A stretch of DNA of 64,000 nt from Struthio camelus (taxonomy: Eukaryota; Chordata; Aves; Struthioniformes; Struthionidae): positions 10,292,001 to 10,356,000 of the forward strand of contig NC_090947.1 of assembly GCF_040807025.1 (NCBI RefSeq), read 5' to 3'. The position numbers were made by a program, and so were the translations under genes. The notes beneath the pieces were generated by a model. That model ran no database searches. It was not told the origin of the DNA and was given only the letters and a program-made list of their open reading frames with translations. Positions 13,601 through 28,600 of this stretch are shown here, one piece after another (positions within the stretch are counted from its first letter, which is position 1; every line of letters begins with the position of its first letter).

Positions 13601-16600
13601 ACCGTAGTAGTCTTCATATTAGACCTTTTGAGCCTAGTAATTTGGCTCAAATACGACTGAGATAAGACAGATGCGACTGCAAATCAGGATGTAGTTATAG
13701 TCTATAAATACTGTACTAGTACACCTTGTTAGATGAAGTTTGTATCTCTCTTACTAATGATTGTAATTGGGAATAAATATGACAGTCTGTTAAAATTGTA
13801 TTGTTGAAGCATAAGTTGGGTTATCTTTGAGTTTGTTTCCAGTGAGGGTTTGTGCGTACATGTGTTTATGTGTATCTATGAAAAAATTGTTACAACTTTT
13901 TCCAAAAGAGGGTGCCGGGATCATGATGTGAGTCAGTGTGTAGCTTGTACAGCATCTAAGGAAAAACCCAGTTCATTGCACTTGAGCTCCTCCTCTTTTT
14001 ATGGCTATTGCTGCATGTTTAGAAGGTTTATGCGGTGAACAATTGAGTCTCACTGGCAATGTTTTCAGTGAGGTGGAGGAATATCTTATGCTTCAACTGT
14101 AGTAGCGTAGTGAAAGAACCCTGAGTTGCAAAACGTCTATCATTAGAACTCCTTATACAAGTGAATAAAAGGACATGGCGATGGATAACAACAGTGTTAA
14201 CCAAAATGACGAGCTGTTTGCAGCCTTTGCTTGGCAAGGTGAGTGAGGAGAGAGATTGCACATGCACGTGTTCATGAGAGAGATTTATAACAAACTGATT
14301 ATGGTTGTGATCCTGTACTGTGTGAAAATAACAAAAGTTGTATGGAGCTAAGTTTTAAAGCTCTTAGTTCTGAGATCTCATTTACCAGAGCAAATATTTT
14401 TGGGACAAGCTTTTTGTTGTTTTTGCTTTTAGGAAAGGAGACGTCAAAAATCTACCTGAGTAACCATGTATGAACTTAGCATAAATTAGTTCATTAAGGT
14501 GACTTAGCACTGAATAGAGATTGAATCATCTGCTCGGAACACTTATACCACCGGAGAACTGGCTGTAATCTTCTGCCTGTAAGGGCTGACCCTTCTTTTT
14601 GTATGTGCCGTGAATTTTCAGAAGATTAATAAGTGAGTTTGGAGTCGTCTTTCATCACGTATCTGCAACCACTCTGAAAGTAGTACAGTAAAGTTGACCC
14701 TTAAGTGCCTGTACTTCAAATTTTGTGAAGAGATTTTCTGTTTTTTTCCTGCCTGCCAAAATAATTAGTAAATGGCATTGCTGTAAGTTCAAAGCTTCTA
14801 AATGTCCAAATAGCTTTTTTTTTTTTTTTTTTTTTTTTTGCCTACTGATCTGCTTGGGGGGAAAAAGTGTTTTATTTATTAGTTTGATTTATTTTTCTGT
14901 TGCAAACTATTTTAGAGAAACAGCTGAGTACACCTCATTCTTCTGTACTGTTCGCTTGTTTTTCATGACTGTGTAAGTTTCCACGTAAACTAAAATGCAA
15001 CTTTTATTTTTTCCCCTAACATAGCCTTAGTGTTATATTCTGCAAGGTTATGTGTGGCAGTTACCTAAGTAAAGGACAGGCAAAGCTTATATGCAAATAA
15101 AGATGGTGCGCACTTCAGTTAGTGCTTCACTGTCTCAGTAAAATGTGCAGCCCTCAACAAGAGTCAACAAAAAAAACCCAGAACCAATACCAATATCTGT
15201 TCGGAGTACGAAGCAGGTTTAAATATGGTAGAACAATCAAACAATTCCTCAGAAGCAAATTTAGACCAAATCCAATAACAATCTCACTTTGCACTGTGAT
15301 GCTGATGGAATTAGTTTCAAAACAGGTTAACTTAGAAATTCAGCTGAAGCAGATATTTCCGTATTTGTTACATTTATACTGCTGCCTTCTTTGCTTTCAT
15401 GATCCTGATTCCATAAGGCAAAAACGGTGAAGTTCTACTGAACTTATACCAGCACAATCGGCCTTCTCCTGTAAGTAACATGTATAGTTCCTCTCCTGAA
15501 GGGAATCATATTTAAATGGCTCTTTAACAGTTCTAAGAAAGTTTCAGCAGTACAAAGTGTACGTTTACACACACTTCAATTTTTGGTGGTGATGGATGCA
15601 TGCAAATCAACAACCTGTGTCCTTAAATTTTAATTCTTTCTCCCTTCTGTTTTTTCCTGCCTTTCATTTTCGGACACTCTAGCTCTTTTAGAACTTCCTC
15701 CCTCCTCCTTCGCTGAATCTCAAAAATTTGCACAAGGTAATTAAGGTTTCTTCTTTACTAGATTCTTTTATTTCTCAAGACAAGACCTAGTGAGGCCAGT
15801 GCTTTGTTTTAGCACTGATTTTTTTTTTTCCAGAGTTGTCATGCATTCTCCATGCTCTTTGTTTCTTTCTGACTCAGTCCTGCTTTTCAAGTCCTTTTCA
15901 AGTCCTGATTGTTCTCAGTTTTTTAGTAGTTTTACCAACTCTTCAAACTTTGAAGTCATTCTATCAATACGATAGGATTTACTACTGGATTTAAATTACA
16001 GACATACAGTCTGTTATCCCATTTCTTTTTAACTGCTTTCCAAGATGATCAAGCACTCTGTAAATAAGTTTTTGTGATCTTTCTCTGGGATTTCCATACT
16101 TCCTGTTTATAGCTGTCACATACACTAAAGTGGATTTTGTTTTGCAGATGTTTTCAGCTCTGTTTGGATATACAGTACTCTTTCTCTCTCCTCAGCAGGC
16201 TGGATGATTCAGTAGTTTAACTGTATTCAAAAAGTTGATCTTAAGAGATTTTCTCCCGTTCGTAAATTTGAAGGATGTGTGAGCACTTGAACTTTTAGCT
16301 AATCTTGCTGAAAGCTGTACATGTTTAAGATCTAATTGGATCAGTCTTCCAAATGAGTATTGTTTCACATTTCTGAAGTTAAGATGCATTTTTATAGCCT
16401 CCGCTGGCTTCCTCAACTAATTGCTGTATTTGCGCTTCTATAAAGAATATCCTCTGAGTTTTAGCTCTCCCTTCCCAACATTATTCTTGTAGTTAAGGTA
16501 CTTCAGTGAGTATTTTTTTTTCTCTTCTCAGTTCTTGGCACAGATAACGTGGAGCAAATAACGAAAACCTACAGTGATGCTGACATGGTCAAACATTTGC

Positions 16601-19600
16601 TAGCTGAGGTACGCTCATCTATATAAGGCTGTGTTAGTATAGTTGAGGACATATTTGAGGAAAGATTTTGCTCAGTTACTGGGAAATCTGGTTCAGTTAC
16701 CTGTAGGAGGTGCTTATCAAATAGTGAAACACCTGGGTAATGAGAAGTTGCCCAGTGGGCAACTCAAAAACAAAATTTAGCAAAACTATGGATGCTTCAC
16801 AGGAGCCAATGAGACATAAGAAGGCTTTCTTCTGCTTTCCTATTGCTCCTTAGCTTCTACCCTGTCATCACTATTTCAGTCAAGTAGTCTGTCCTGGAGA
16901 AGGTGATGCTTCAAAGACCACAGGCCTAAGTATATGCAGCTTCTTGACGTGATACAAAAGCCCATATAACCTCTCCAGTATTCAGCACAAAAAACTAAAC
17001 TGTTCCCTAGGTAGTTGCTGGAGCTGGGTTTTTTTTTTTTTTTTTTTCCCCCTTCCCTATTATTGCAAATGACTGTGGAATAGAATTTAGCTGTATCAAG
17101 AAACACAGTTATGAATGTATTCTGGATCCAAATGATGAAATATTAACCGTTGTTCTAACCAGCATTGCTGAAGCAATCCATTTGAGAGTGAATGGGGATC
17201 TCAAAGTTAAGATACGCTGACCAATAGCCAGGAAAATCTAAAGTTACTCTGAATTTTAAATTTACATAATCAAAAGCAGACATTTGTTTTCATTTTGTGA
17301 ACAGAGAGATCGGGACCTGGAACTGGCAGCTCGAATTGGACAAGCCCTTCTTAAGCGAAACCATCTTCTAACAGAACGGAATGAAGCACTAGAAGAACAG
17401 CTAGGACAAACTCTAGACCAAGTGAGTGATTTCTCTTCCCCCCCCCTCCCACCCCCCTCCTTTTTAAGAGGAGAAGAAGAGGATTAACAGAAACATGTTA
17501 TTTCACTATGGAAGTAGGTTATTGCTGCTCTCAAAACTACAGAAGTACAATTAGAAATCATTGCTCGAACTGTCATAGTTCAGCCAGCTTTCTTGGTCAT
17601 AGTTCGGTCAGCTTTCTTGGTCCAAGAATTGACTATGATGACTGAATATTGTAATTCCTAAGAAGTTGCAAGCATGTTAGGTGGTATTATGATATACCTA
17701 TAGTAGAATTGTATTTTTAGAAGCGTCTATTTTGACCATCAATCTGATATTCTGGTTTTAAAATATGAATCTAATAATCTCAGAAAAAATAAACTATGTA
17801 GTTGGCATCTGACAGAACCTTTTATATAACATCTTCCCAAGTGAGGAAAGAACCAGAGAATGAGCTTGATTTGATGGGGTGCTTACATTAAAAAATAAAT
17901 TAAAAACAAATGATAATGACAACAGAATTCTTCTCAAGATCCTCACTCCCATCTTTTGCTTTAAGGAATCTGTGCTTATGTAATCTTCTCTTGGTTATTC
18001 TTACTTAAAAAAAGAAGTTGACAACCTATAAAGTATCCCAGGTTTTTATCCCTGGATAACACAGATGTATTCTAGGTTATAGTGAAAGAGATTCAGTTGC
18101 ACGTATAAAACAGTATGCAGGTAATAAATAGATTCTTGTAATCAGCTGTAAGCCAGAATAGACTTACGTATTCACATACATTTGTATATACAAAATGGAA
18201 CGTGGCTAAATTTGACATCTCGCTTTTCTCTTGTTTTTATCTGGCCTACAGTTCATTTCATGTGTGAAGTGGGGGCACAGATGTCTAGGATTTCTTTTTT
18301 CCAGAAAACTATAGTGCAGATGAAACAGTTGTAACCAAAACGATAGTTAACATGTTAAAAGGTAAAGGTATATCAAAGCAGCTGGAAGATTGTTTTGAGG
18401 TTAACTATTTTAAAAGTAGATTTTGTCATCCATTCTTGTGTTACCTTGTTCTGTCTCCCTTACAATGCTAAAATTACAATTTTGTGAACTACCTATAAAA
18501 TAAATAGAATATAAATCTTCTGTGCAAACATAAATAAATTGGTTGTCACTTGTGGGCTGTTTTTGATCTCAGTTTATACTGGACCTGTGATGTTCCCAGA
18601 ATTTAGAGGCTGCACAAATAATTTACTATACTCTTGTATAGCTAAAGTATATATCACAAGCTGGTTATCTTTTTTTGTCATAGGTTAACCAGCTGCAGCA
18701 TGAACTGTCGAAGAAGGATGACCTGCTTCGTATTGTTTCAATTGCTTCTGAGGAGAGTGAAACAGATTCCAGCTGTTCCACGCCACTTCGTTCCAATGAA
18801 TCTTTCAATGTATCGCACAGCCTCTTGCAGCTGGATATCTTGCAAGATAAACTCAGGGAGTTGGAAGAGGAGAACCTTGCTCTCCGATCGAAGGTATAGA
18901 TAAGAGATAGATGAGGCTGGTTTAAAAAATACAGCTTCTGGACTTCTCTTGAAATGACTGTATTGCATTCCTGTAGATAAATCATACCAAATACTTTCCT
19001 TCCACCGATCCCCATCCCTGTGTTTCCTTCAGAATACTGCCATACTCCTAGCTATCTTCAGAGTCCGTTAGTGTTCCTTTCTCAATACTTTTATGATATG
19101 TGAAAGAATACAGGCAGGCATGTGAGCAGCCAGTACAATTTCTTGGACCTCTGAGGCCCTCAGATTTGTGTGACCTGTTGTGGTGTAAATCTGTCTGCAA
19201 TGTGTTGTATTATTTTGAGAATTCCATTGAGCTGACATTACATTTTTGTCAACCTGTATTAAATATTAAGGGTCTATAAGCTTTTTAAAACTTGGTAAGC
19301 TTTAAATCCTTTAAAGACATACTTAGTTTTGAGTGTGTGATTAGTCTCCATATTTTAATTGGTATCTCTTATGTGCAAAACATGAACGCAGGCTTTGTGC
19401 CTTTAAAAAGTTAGGGACCAAATGCCTAGACAAAATAAATGGCTATAAAAGTTGTGGCACCAAAGGCAAAGGTTACAAGAATTGGAATCTGTAGATGCTA
19501 ATTGTCTCTTCTCTGGAGGTGGAGAGTGGAATTTGTAAAACAGGAAATTGGGTGAGAGCCTTTTTTGAAGATTTTTTTGTTGTTGTTTTTAAGTAAGCCT

Positions 19601-22600
19601 TTTCCAACACAAGCTTGAGGTTACATGTTACAACAACGCTTTTGTTAACAAAATGTTGGTCTGGACTGGAAACATAAGATGGTGGAAGAAGGGAGAGGGG
19701 AAAAAAGTCTTGCTCTTTGTAGTTCCAGTTCTCTGTAGTATCCTCCTTTCTTTTTTCTTCCATCTCCATCTGTTTTCTCAGGCCTGTATTTCCAATGTCA
19801 AAAACTTTTTGAATTTAAAAATTGTCATGAAGAAGGGAATTGAAAATCTGTAAAGAAAGAGCATCCTAACAGCTTCTGGGCAATATAAGTCTTTCTGGTT
19901 TGTTACAACCCTTCCTGTGTGTTAGGTAGTACTTACAATTCAGGGACCATATATTTTTTCCCCCTTGTTTTGTCTCCAAAATGCTCAGCCTGAGAAGCAC
20001 ATCTTCCCTAAAACTCTAAAAGATCAAATGGATATTTTGGTAGTGCTGGGACAAAAGAATGAGGGGAATGTCAGACTGCTTTTGTGATGCCAACCCTGCA
20101 TATTATTATGAAACTAAACATGAATTCAGTCCACCTTAGTAGGTAGAACTGGAGTTAAAAAGAGGTTGCTGTCTTTCTGTGGTATATCATCATCTTCCTT
20201 GATTAAAAATAGCCTCAAGCATACTGAGCCAGTGTTTGCTTGCCTTTGTTTTCCTAAGAACAGCCTTGAACTATTTATGTTTATGACAGTGTCATGGGAA
20301 GAAGTATGTTTATCTGCACTTGTGTATCTACTTCTATTCACTTGAATAATCTTTAACCCAATCACTAAGTTTTCTGAGTCACTTATTGGCAAACAATCCT
20401 GAATACAAAGACTGTTGTGTGCAAAGGTTAGTGTTATGGAATCATATTGAGAGTCCAATGAAGGTGGAAATCCAGTATGCTCAGTGTTGCTTAAACTTGT
20501 GGTGAGACTCAGTCTCTGGCCCAGAAAACTTGCAGTCTAAATATTACTAGTCATGGGAAGATGCGAAATGCTGTTCTATTGAGAGCTTTTCACTGCCTAA
20601 TGGATTTGGCTAGCATCATTTACTTTTCAAGATTTCTTTGCCTTAGGAAGTTTTGAAGCAAATTACTTCTGATCTTGTATTGGTTTACATTTCCTTACCA
20701 AATTACATATTTTGCAGGAGAGAGATCAGGGTTTGTGCATGTGAGCATCCATGTGGGCATCTTTCATTCAAAAGACCTACACAACTCAGGGAAACAGGTT
20801 GTGGTGGGAAAAAATGGACAGGAAGTATGGCCAGATGCACAGAAATTGCAAAGACAAGAGAGAGGGGAGGCTCTTCAATTGCAACACTTGCAGAAATACA
20901 AATTTTATAATGTTAACATATGTATAGATGCATATATAAATGTAAGTTGGAAAACTTTATAATTTTCTTGAAGGCTTGCCATCTGAAGACAGAAACCATT
21001 ACATATGAAGAAAAGGAACAGCAGCTGGTTAATGACTGTGTCAAGGAGCTACGTGAGTATCCGGGTTATATCCTGTAATGGCAAAAAGGTATTTGAGCAT
21101 CTATAGTGCCTACAGTTTCTCTTAGTTATCCCTGAATTCAAAAAGGAGCTCCAGTAATTTTTGTCCATGAGTTGAGTCTTGTTCTTTGCCCAAATTCAAA
21201 GCTATTTCTGTATTTCACAGAGCTTCACTCTGGCACTCAACTTCAGATATCGGTACTGTTGCTAGAGAGAGGACAAGAGAGAAAATGAACGCTGACCCTA
21301 ACGTTCATGAAACCACCTAAACTGAAGTCTAAAGAAACTGGAAAATCAACAAAATATGCTTCTTGAAAAGAATATTCAGCACATTTAAATTGGCAAGTGT
21401 TCTGTCCAAAACAGTGATCCTTATTTGCAAAGAACTGCAGCTATTTGTATGCAAACGCACAAAAGCATTCTGAAATACAAAGGAGCGATCCTTGTTTTCT
21501 GTGGTGGTTGTGTAACCTGGTGGTACAATCTTCTAGCTATAGCTATTTGATAGGTGTCCTTTGTGGCATATAAATAACCTTAAGCTTATCTTTTAAGAGT
21601 GCTTTATTTTATGCAACTACCAGACGACTGGGTTGCTACTTGTTTTTTTTTTTATTATTCCCGATAACCACAGAACACTGTGAGTTGGCACCTAGCTGGT
21701 TGTTGAATAACTGTGCTTCCTCTGAGAAAATGTAAAACCTTATCAAATAAAGTTGTTTCATGTAACTCCTGCTATTTTCCTACAATGGGAACTTCAGTAA
21801 CTCTATTTTGTCTAATCTTATAGCACATACAGGCACATTAGGCACTTTAGACTCACAGGAAGAATCTTCTCCCACAGGATTTCTAGTGTACAGCTTTAAA
21901 ATCTGTGCCTTCAGGAAAAGGTATCTAACTGTGAGGTTACATGTCAGCAGGCCCGTGATGCAGGCTCTGTCCTACAGTACAGTTGTGGCCACTGTCAATT
22001 AAACATGTATCTGGCAAATTTCCAGTATTTCTAACAACCAAATAAATACTTATCGCCATCAGAGAGAATCCTCCTTCTAACTCAAAATTTGTTAGGATTG
22101 AAGGAAAATCTTCTGTTTTTCAAATCAGAAATAAGATAGACACCGTCTTGCTTAAAGGTTATGTTTGTAAATTTGTAGTTGTTCTTCATGCAAGATTGAC
22201 CAGACGTTATTGTTACTTTGCTATGCTTTCAGGACAGGTATACAAGAAACTGTCATTGTATAAAAATACTTCATTTTTTTGAGGTGCTTTGTCATCTTAC
22301 ATAATGAAGCTGCTCACTCAAAGGAACAAAAAAAAGAGGAGATGGGAAATTGTAGACGTTGGGTCTTTGGGGAATAGATAGTAACCAGAATCAAGAGCTA
22401 AATAGCCATATGTTATGCTTGACAAGATCTGATGAAATCTCTTTGCATACAGAGAATGGTAGCTAATAACAAGATCAGCTCCATCTGACTACTTCAGCAT
22501 CTTCTAATAAGACTAGCCTAGGTCATGAGCCAGTTTGTCATTTGAAATTGTTTACAGCAGCCTGCCTTGGATTCTGCAATGATCATTTTGCAGAACTTCT

Positions 22601-25600
22601 GTCTTCTCGTATGTCAGTGATAAGTATGTCACTATATTTACAGTATTTTTTGGTGTATTTTCCTTGGGATTCTAGCTTACTTTTTACTCTCTTTTTAATA
22701 TGTTACACCTACTTTTAAAGTTGAATCTCTTCCTTTCTCCTCCTTCCTACCCCTTTTCTTTATTTTGTACTTTGCAGATGTTCCAGGGCTCCTGCTTTTA
22801 TGAAATGGGAATTGATTTCCTAAGAATATTGGTCATTTTGCAGATATTTGACTTTCACAGATCCCCTCTTTTTTTCACCATGTGTTGGAAAAAGCTCTCT
22901 GCTGACTAAGTTCTTTTTATGTTTTGTAGGGCAATCGAATGCTCAGATTTCCAGAATAACAGAGGAGCTGTCAGAAAAGAGTGAGGAGTTGGTTCGCTAC
23001 CAGGAGGAGATCTCATCCCTCTTGTCTCAGATTGTTGATCTTCAACATAAACTCAAAGAAGTAAGGGAGTGGTGGTGAAGCATGTGTGTGCGCGTGCGCT
23101 TACAGCAGGGGAGAATAGATTTGCAAGCCAGGGGGACTACACCACAAGAGAGTGGCTGTTTCAGGAGAGCATGGCAGAGGATCAACTCTCTCAGGGGAAT
23201 CAGCTGAGAAAATAATTAGCACCTTTTTTGTGCTTTCAGCATGTGATTGAAAAGGAGGAGCTGAAACTTCATCTACAAGCTTCCAAAGATGCACAGAGAC
23301 AACTAACAGCAGAGGTACTTAAGGCTTTCTATACATATGTTTGAAATGGAACATAAGAGAAAAAACTAAAAGAGAACAGAAAGTGGTGGGTTTTTTTTTT
23401 CTGAAAATGGTTGGAGAGAAAGCAAAATTTCTCAGCTAACTCAACAACAATCATATTTGTAGTTCACATGAGTGAAAGGCAAGGAAGGTGTGCAAGTGGG
23501 TAGATCTTACTATACTTAAGTTGCTATGAGAAAATGAGTTAATGTGACTGTTACTGATTATATCAGCAAAACTCTAGCTCACTAGATCTTGAAGTCCTCC
23601 TTTATGCCTCTTTTGCATCTGCTGTTACTGTATTTACAATGTGTTTTGATGCATTTTCCTTTGGATTCTATCTTACCTTTTCCTCTTTCAAGTTTTACTT
23701 TGTACTTCATGCTTTACCACTGAAATCAGGGCGGGCACCATGCTGAGCACTGTGTATTACCGCTTCTGTTTCCAGATGCAGGCATGCGCTGTGTGTGCGG
23801 AGAAATATTGTAGTGCTGAATCAGTCTCTTCTGTATAAGGTTCTGTAGGAGTAAACTGAGTTTCATTCTGTCTTTTACTTGCTTCTATTGAAGCTTATTG
23901 GTAGCACTGATCTCCTCTTTCCTCTTTCAGCTACACGAGCTGCAAGATCGGAACGCAGAGTGTCTGGGGATGTTACACGAATCACAAGAAGAAGTGAAGT
24001 TACTGCGCAGCAGAGCCAGCTCTGCTGCTGTTCTCTGCCGCCCTCAGGCATGTCGAGCATTTTCTGGGGTAATAAATACCACTAGCTTGGTACATACCTA
24101 CTGGTACATGTGGTCCATAGTAGCAAAGACCTATGAGTAAAACAGCTGCTACTGGAGCTGCAGTGAGAACTATGTTGCAGTAGGCAAAGGGGCTGATCTT
24201 ACAGTCTTTTAATTCTTTAATGCATTCACTTCTGAGAATTTTATGCTTTAGGAAAATAGTCATTCATCTGCCATATTGTGGTATTACAACGGTTGTTTTT
24301 ATATGACTGTTCCCTTAAACAGGGGAATTGGCCAGTTCTATAGCTAATGCCCAGTTGTGCTAGTGTATCATTCAATGTTGATGTGAATCTTATACCTTGA
24401 CAGTATTTCTTTAAGAAACAAAACAAAACATTTTTTTCAAGAGTTCCAAGAGGATTTTTATGTAGTGATGTAGTTTATGATGTAGTTTTATGTCCTTATC
24501 TCCTTATCTTGTTGTGAAATAAATTTTAAGCATCATCAGAAAATCATAACTTTAGTCTAATTGCCAGAGATGACTAAACCAATGGAAAAGCTTCCAAAAA
24601 CCTTTATTTTCCTCCTCCTGTTCTTAGAGTCAGGTGTGTTCTGTACTCTCACAAGTTGCTGGGCCTTCCTGGGAATTTGTCGGGTTTTGGATGGCTGTTC
24701 TATATAGTATCCCCCATGTACATATGTTTTGGCCTTGGAAGAAGTGCTCTTGCAATTGTAGCTTAACTTAAGCAAGCAACATAACGAATCCCCCAGAAGG
24801 GTTGCTAATGTAAAACTAGTATGGGTTCAGTTTACGTAGGTGTAGTTAGGGTGGAAGGTTTCCCCTCCACCCCTTCCCTTTTCAGAGAGTTAGAGGTTTA
24901 TGCATAACACACTGTGCTGAAACCTACTGATATGGGGGAGACAAGTGCATTTTTATTCCATTTATTTATTTATTTCTAAGAAATATTTTCTGCTGAAATT
25001 GTTAGGAAGGATACTTCAATCTAATTCATAAATTATTTTGGTTTGTGTTTTTCTTTAGGATTCCCTTGCAGCAGAAATTGAAGGGACAATGCGGAAGGAA
25101 TTGAGTCAGGGTGAAGAATCTGTTCCTTCTAAGCAAAAGTATGTTCATCAGCTTCATCTGTATAGGCTATTTTGATATTTTTCTATATGCCTGTATTAAA
25201 TGAGGTGAAACTGATTTCTGGAAATCTATAAGCCTGAATGTTCCCTCTTTGATAACTCTTCTTTGTAACTTAATAAAAAAGCTTTGTTGTATTTGATAGT
25301 TTTCTCAGTGTTGAAACCTCCCATTCTTATTTAATTCTATGAGAAAGTTGAGAATTTGCTAAAAGGATTTTATTTCCTTTTTGAATTTGTTAGATTTTTG
25401 ATGCAGCTTCTCCAGTGCACAGCACCAGTTTCATCTCTTTTAATCCTTGTAGAAAAATTATCTGCAAAAGAAATTAGGCTGAAAGACTGGTAGCAGTTTC
25501 CAAAGCCCTGAAGGCCTATTCCTGGAGCCGTTGCTTCTGAATAAGGGTTAAGTAGATGCCCTTGAAAGGTCTCCAGTGGTTATCAGTGGAGTATTTTGTT

Positions 25601-28600
25601 GTTTCAAATCAAAGTGAGTGGCAGTTCTGATATTTTGTTAGAACAGTATTCCTTACAGCGTCTTAGGCAGTCCTGTTCTGGGCTTAAATCTTTTTAGTTA
25701 TGACTCTGCAGCCTTTGGGAAGTCTGTTGCTCGAAGCTTTTTCTTTATTATATCCTTTCCAAAATGCTTCTGAAAACCATGTTTGTTTGTTTTATTTGCT
25801 TGCCTCTAGGGGTCAACAGAAACGAGTATTTGACACTGTCAAGGTTGCTAATGTCACTCGTGGTCGCTCTTCTTCCTTTCCTGCCCCTCTGCCAATCCCT
25901 GGATCTAATCAGTCAAGTGTTGTTATGACAGCAAAGCCCTTTCAGTCTGGATTGCACCGGATGGAGAGCCACGCACAGATGACCCAGAGGAGCAGCTCTG
26001 AGAAGAATTTGAGGTAGGAAACACAGCCTGTTATTGTCTTTCTAAATTTACTGATTTGAAACTAAATCCAGACTGGATCTCTGTGTGTGGGGAAGAAATG
26101 TTTACTTTAATGGTCTTAATATCTACTATTGTCTAATTTCTTCTCTCCCAGGGACACTCATAAGCCAGGCCAGCCAGGAGACCCTGGAGACAGTGACTTA
26201 GCCACAGCTCTGCATAGGCTGTCCCTCCGTCGTGAGAACTACCTGAGCGAAAAGCAGTTCTTTGAGGAGGAGTGGGAGCGAAAGATGCGTTTGCTGGCTG
26301 AGCAGAAAGAAGAGGCTAGTGGCTGTAGTACACCCGCAGAAAGCTGTTTTTCCCTCAGTACAGACTCAGAATTCACAGATCTTTCTGCCAGCTCCAGTAA
26401 CTTCCGTGTCCTCCTACCAGAAAAATTACAAATTGTCAAGCCCATTGAAGGTAAGAGAATGACCTTCCTTCTCTCTTCAGAAGAGGATTTTAGATTAATT
26501 TGTCAGGTGAATTGTTGTTGCTCTGTGTATAGATAGGTGTGATATGCAATAAGAGGAAAAAGTAGTATTCCGTAGGCTAGGTACCCACCAGCTCAGCAGT
26601 AGCACTTGTTTTTTTTCCTGTATGGCGCTAACAGTTAGGCTTTTTCTTATTCTTGGTGTTGCCATCCGAGTACACCACGTGTACCACAGTGTCAGCACCA
26701 CTTGGCCGAAGTTGTTTTGATCATGTGCTTTTGTAAGTCTGTATAATAGTAGGTAATGGCTTTCTGAGGTACTTTTCTTTTGTCACACCAGGATCTCAGA
26801 CCCTGTTTCACTGGCAGCAGCTTGCTCGACCGAACCTAGGCACCATTCTTGACCCAAGACCAGGTGTTGTTACAAAAGGTTTTACCCCTCTATCTGATGA
26901 TGCTGTGTACCACATCTCTGACTTGGAGGAGGATGATGAGGAAGAAGGCGAAGGAGGTATAACGTTTCAAGTGCAACCTTCCTTCCTGGAGAAAAGGAAG
27001 TGTGCGGTGGCAAAGCCAGTAGCAGGGATTTTCCTGCCACCTATTACTTCAGCAACGGTACCACTCACTGGTAAGAAGCAGAGTTAGTGTTTTTCCTCCT
27101 TTTGCATGCTGATTATTGAGGTTTTAATCCATTCTTGATGCCTTTATTGTTTTTGCCTCCCCTCGCCCCAAGTCTTAGGTCATTAAAACCTAAGTAGCAT
27201 TAAACCAAGTGAATTTGTTGGGGAGACGTTGCCAATATCATCTGGGTTCTTCCAGATGTAATGTTAGTGATTTCAGAAGGTGATGCTTGTCTTCCAAGTC
27301 TGTTTGCAGTTAGGTAGAACATGGTTGCTGGAAAACTTATCTGCAGTAAGATCAAAATCTGAATTATTTACTATATGCTAAGCAGTCGTCAAATTAAGAC
27401 GACTGAAGATGATTGGCATTTTCAATTTAATTTAAGAAGTGTGCTATTTTTGTTAGTAAAAACTGTTAAACTGTATTCTGTGGAAAAGAACGCCCTGATA
27501 AAAGAAGAGAATGGGTAGCCTAAGACAGGAAGAAATTAATTTTGTGTTAAACTTTTTAGGGGAATGTGCTGTATTGTCAACATTGATCTGCAGTGTTGTT
27601 TCGGCTTATCTTTTATCGAAAAAATATAAAGGAAGTCACTAAAGGGATCTTAAAATGAACTGATGACAATATTTATTTTTCAATGGAAAGTATTTGCCCT
27701 TGAGACAATGTTGTTTTCACTGCCTTTGTTCTTTATTAAAATAGATATAGCAGTGGTAATAATATTGTCTTAAGCTTTGCTTTGATTAGCCCTTTTCTGT
27801 CTTTATTTTTACCCTCACTGGATGCAAATTTTCCACGTTGCAGCCTCAAATCCAGGGAAATGTCTGTCTTCCACAAATTCCACATTTACCTTCACTACCT
27901 GTAGGATCCTTCATCCATCTGATGTCACCCAGGTTACTCCCAGGTACGATGACTCCTGACATTCTAGGAGCTGCTGCATAGGATTAAACAGTTGCTTTCT
28001 GGCTTTTAACGTATGGACCAGCTTTAAAAAAAATAGCGAGGCAGCATGTAGGATGCTTCTGACACAAATGGCTGTAATTATAAAGGGGATAGTTAAAATT
28101 TCCCACAGTGAGAGTGAGAAACAGGTCAGGATAATTTAGAGGAAAGTAAATTTAGTCTTAAATTGAAAATTTCTTTCATCGTAGATCTCTTCAAAGAAGC
28201 AGTTGATACCTATTCTGTCATGATTTTTTCAACTAAGTTATTACTGGCCATCTGTGTAGATATTCGATTTAATACAGTACAGCTGATCATAGTTGGTATT
28301 TCAGATTCTATAGGATTAAAAAAAAAATCTCTATAATAAAGGTTTTCATTGCGGGTAGCCATTGTTACATTCTGGCTTGGCTGGTTGTGTCTTCTTTACA
28401 GCAGAATACCTGTTTAAGTGGGTCAGTTGTCTGGTTCAGAATTGTTAACCCAGTTTAATTTTCTTGTTTGGATGTTTGTTTTTTGTGGGGGTTTTTGGCT
28501 TTTAGAGCATCTTTAATAGAGGAGTTTAAGTGTGCCTGACATCCCCTATCCACCCAGAACGTCTTTTCAGAAAACAGAACAGTTATAATTACTGTTTTGG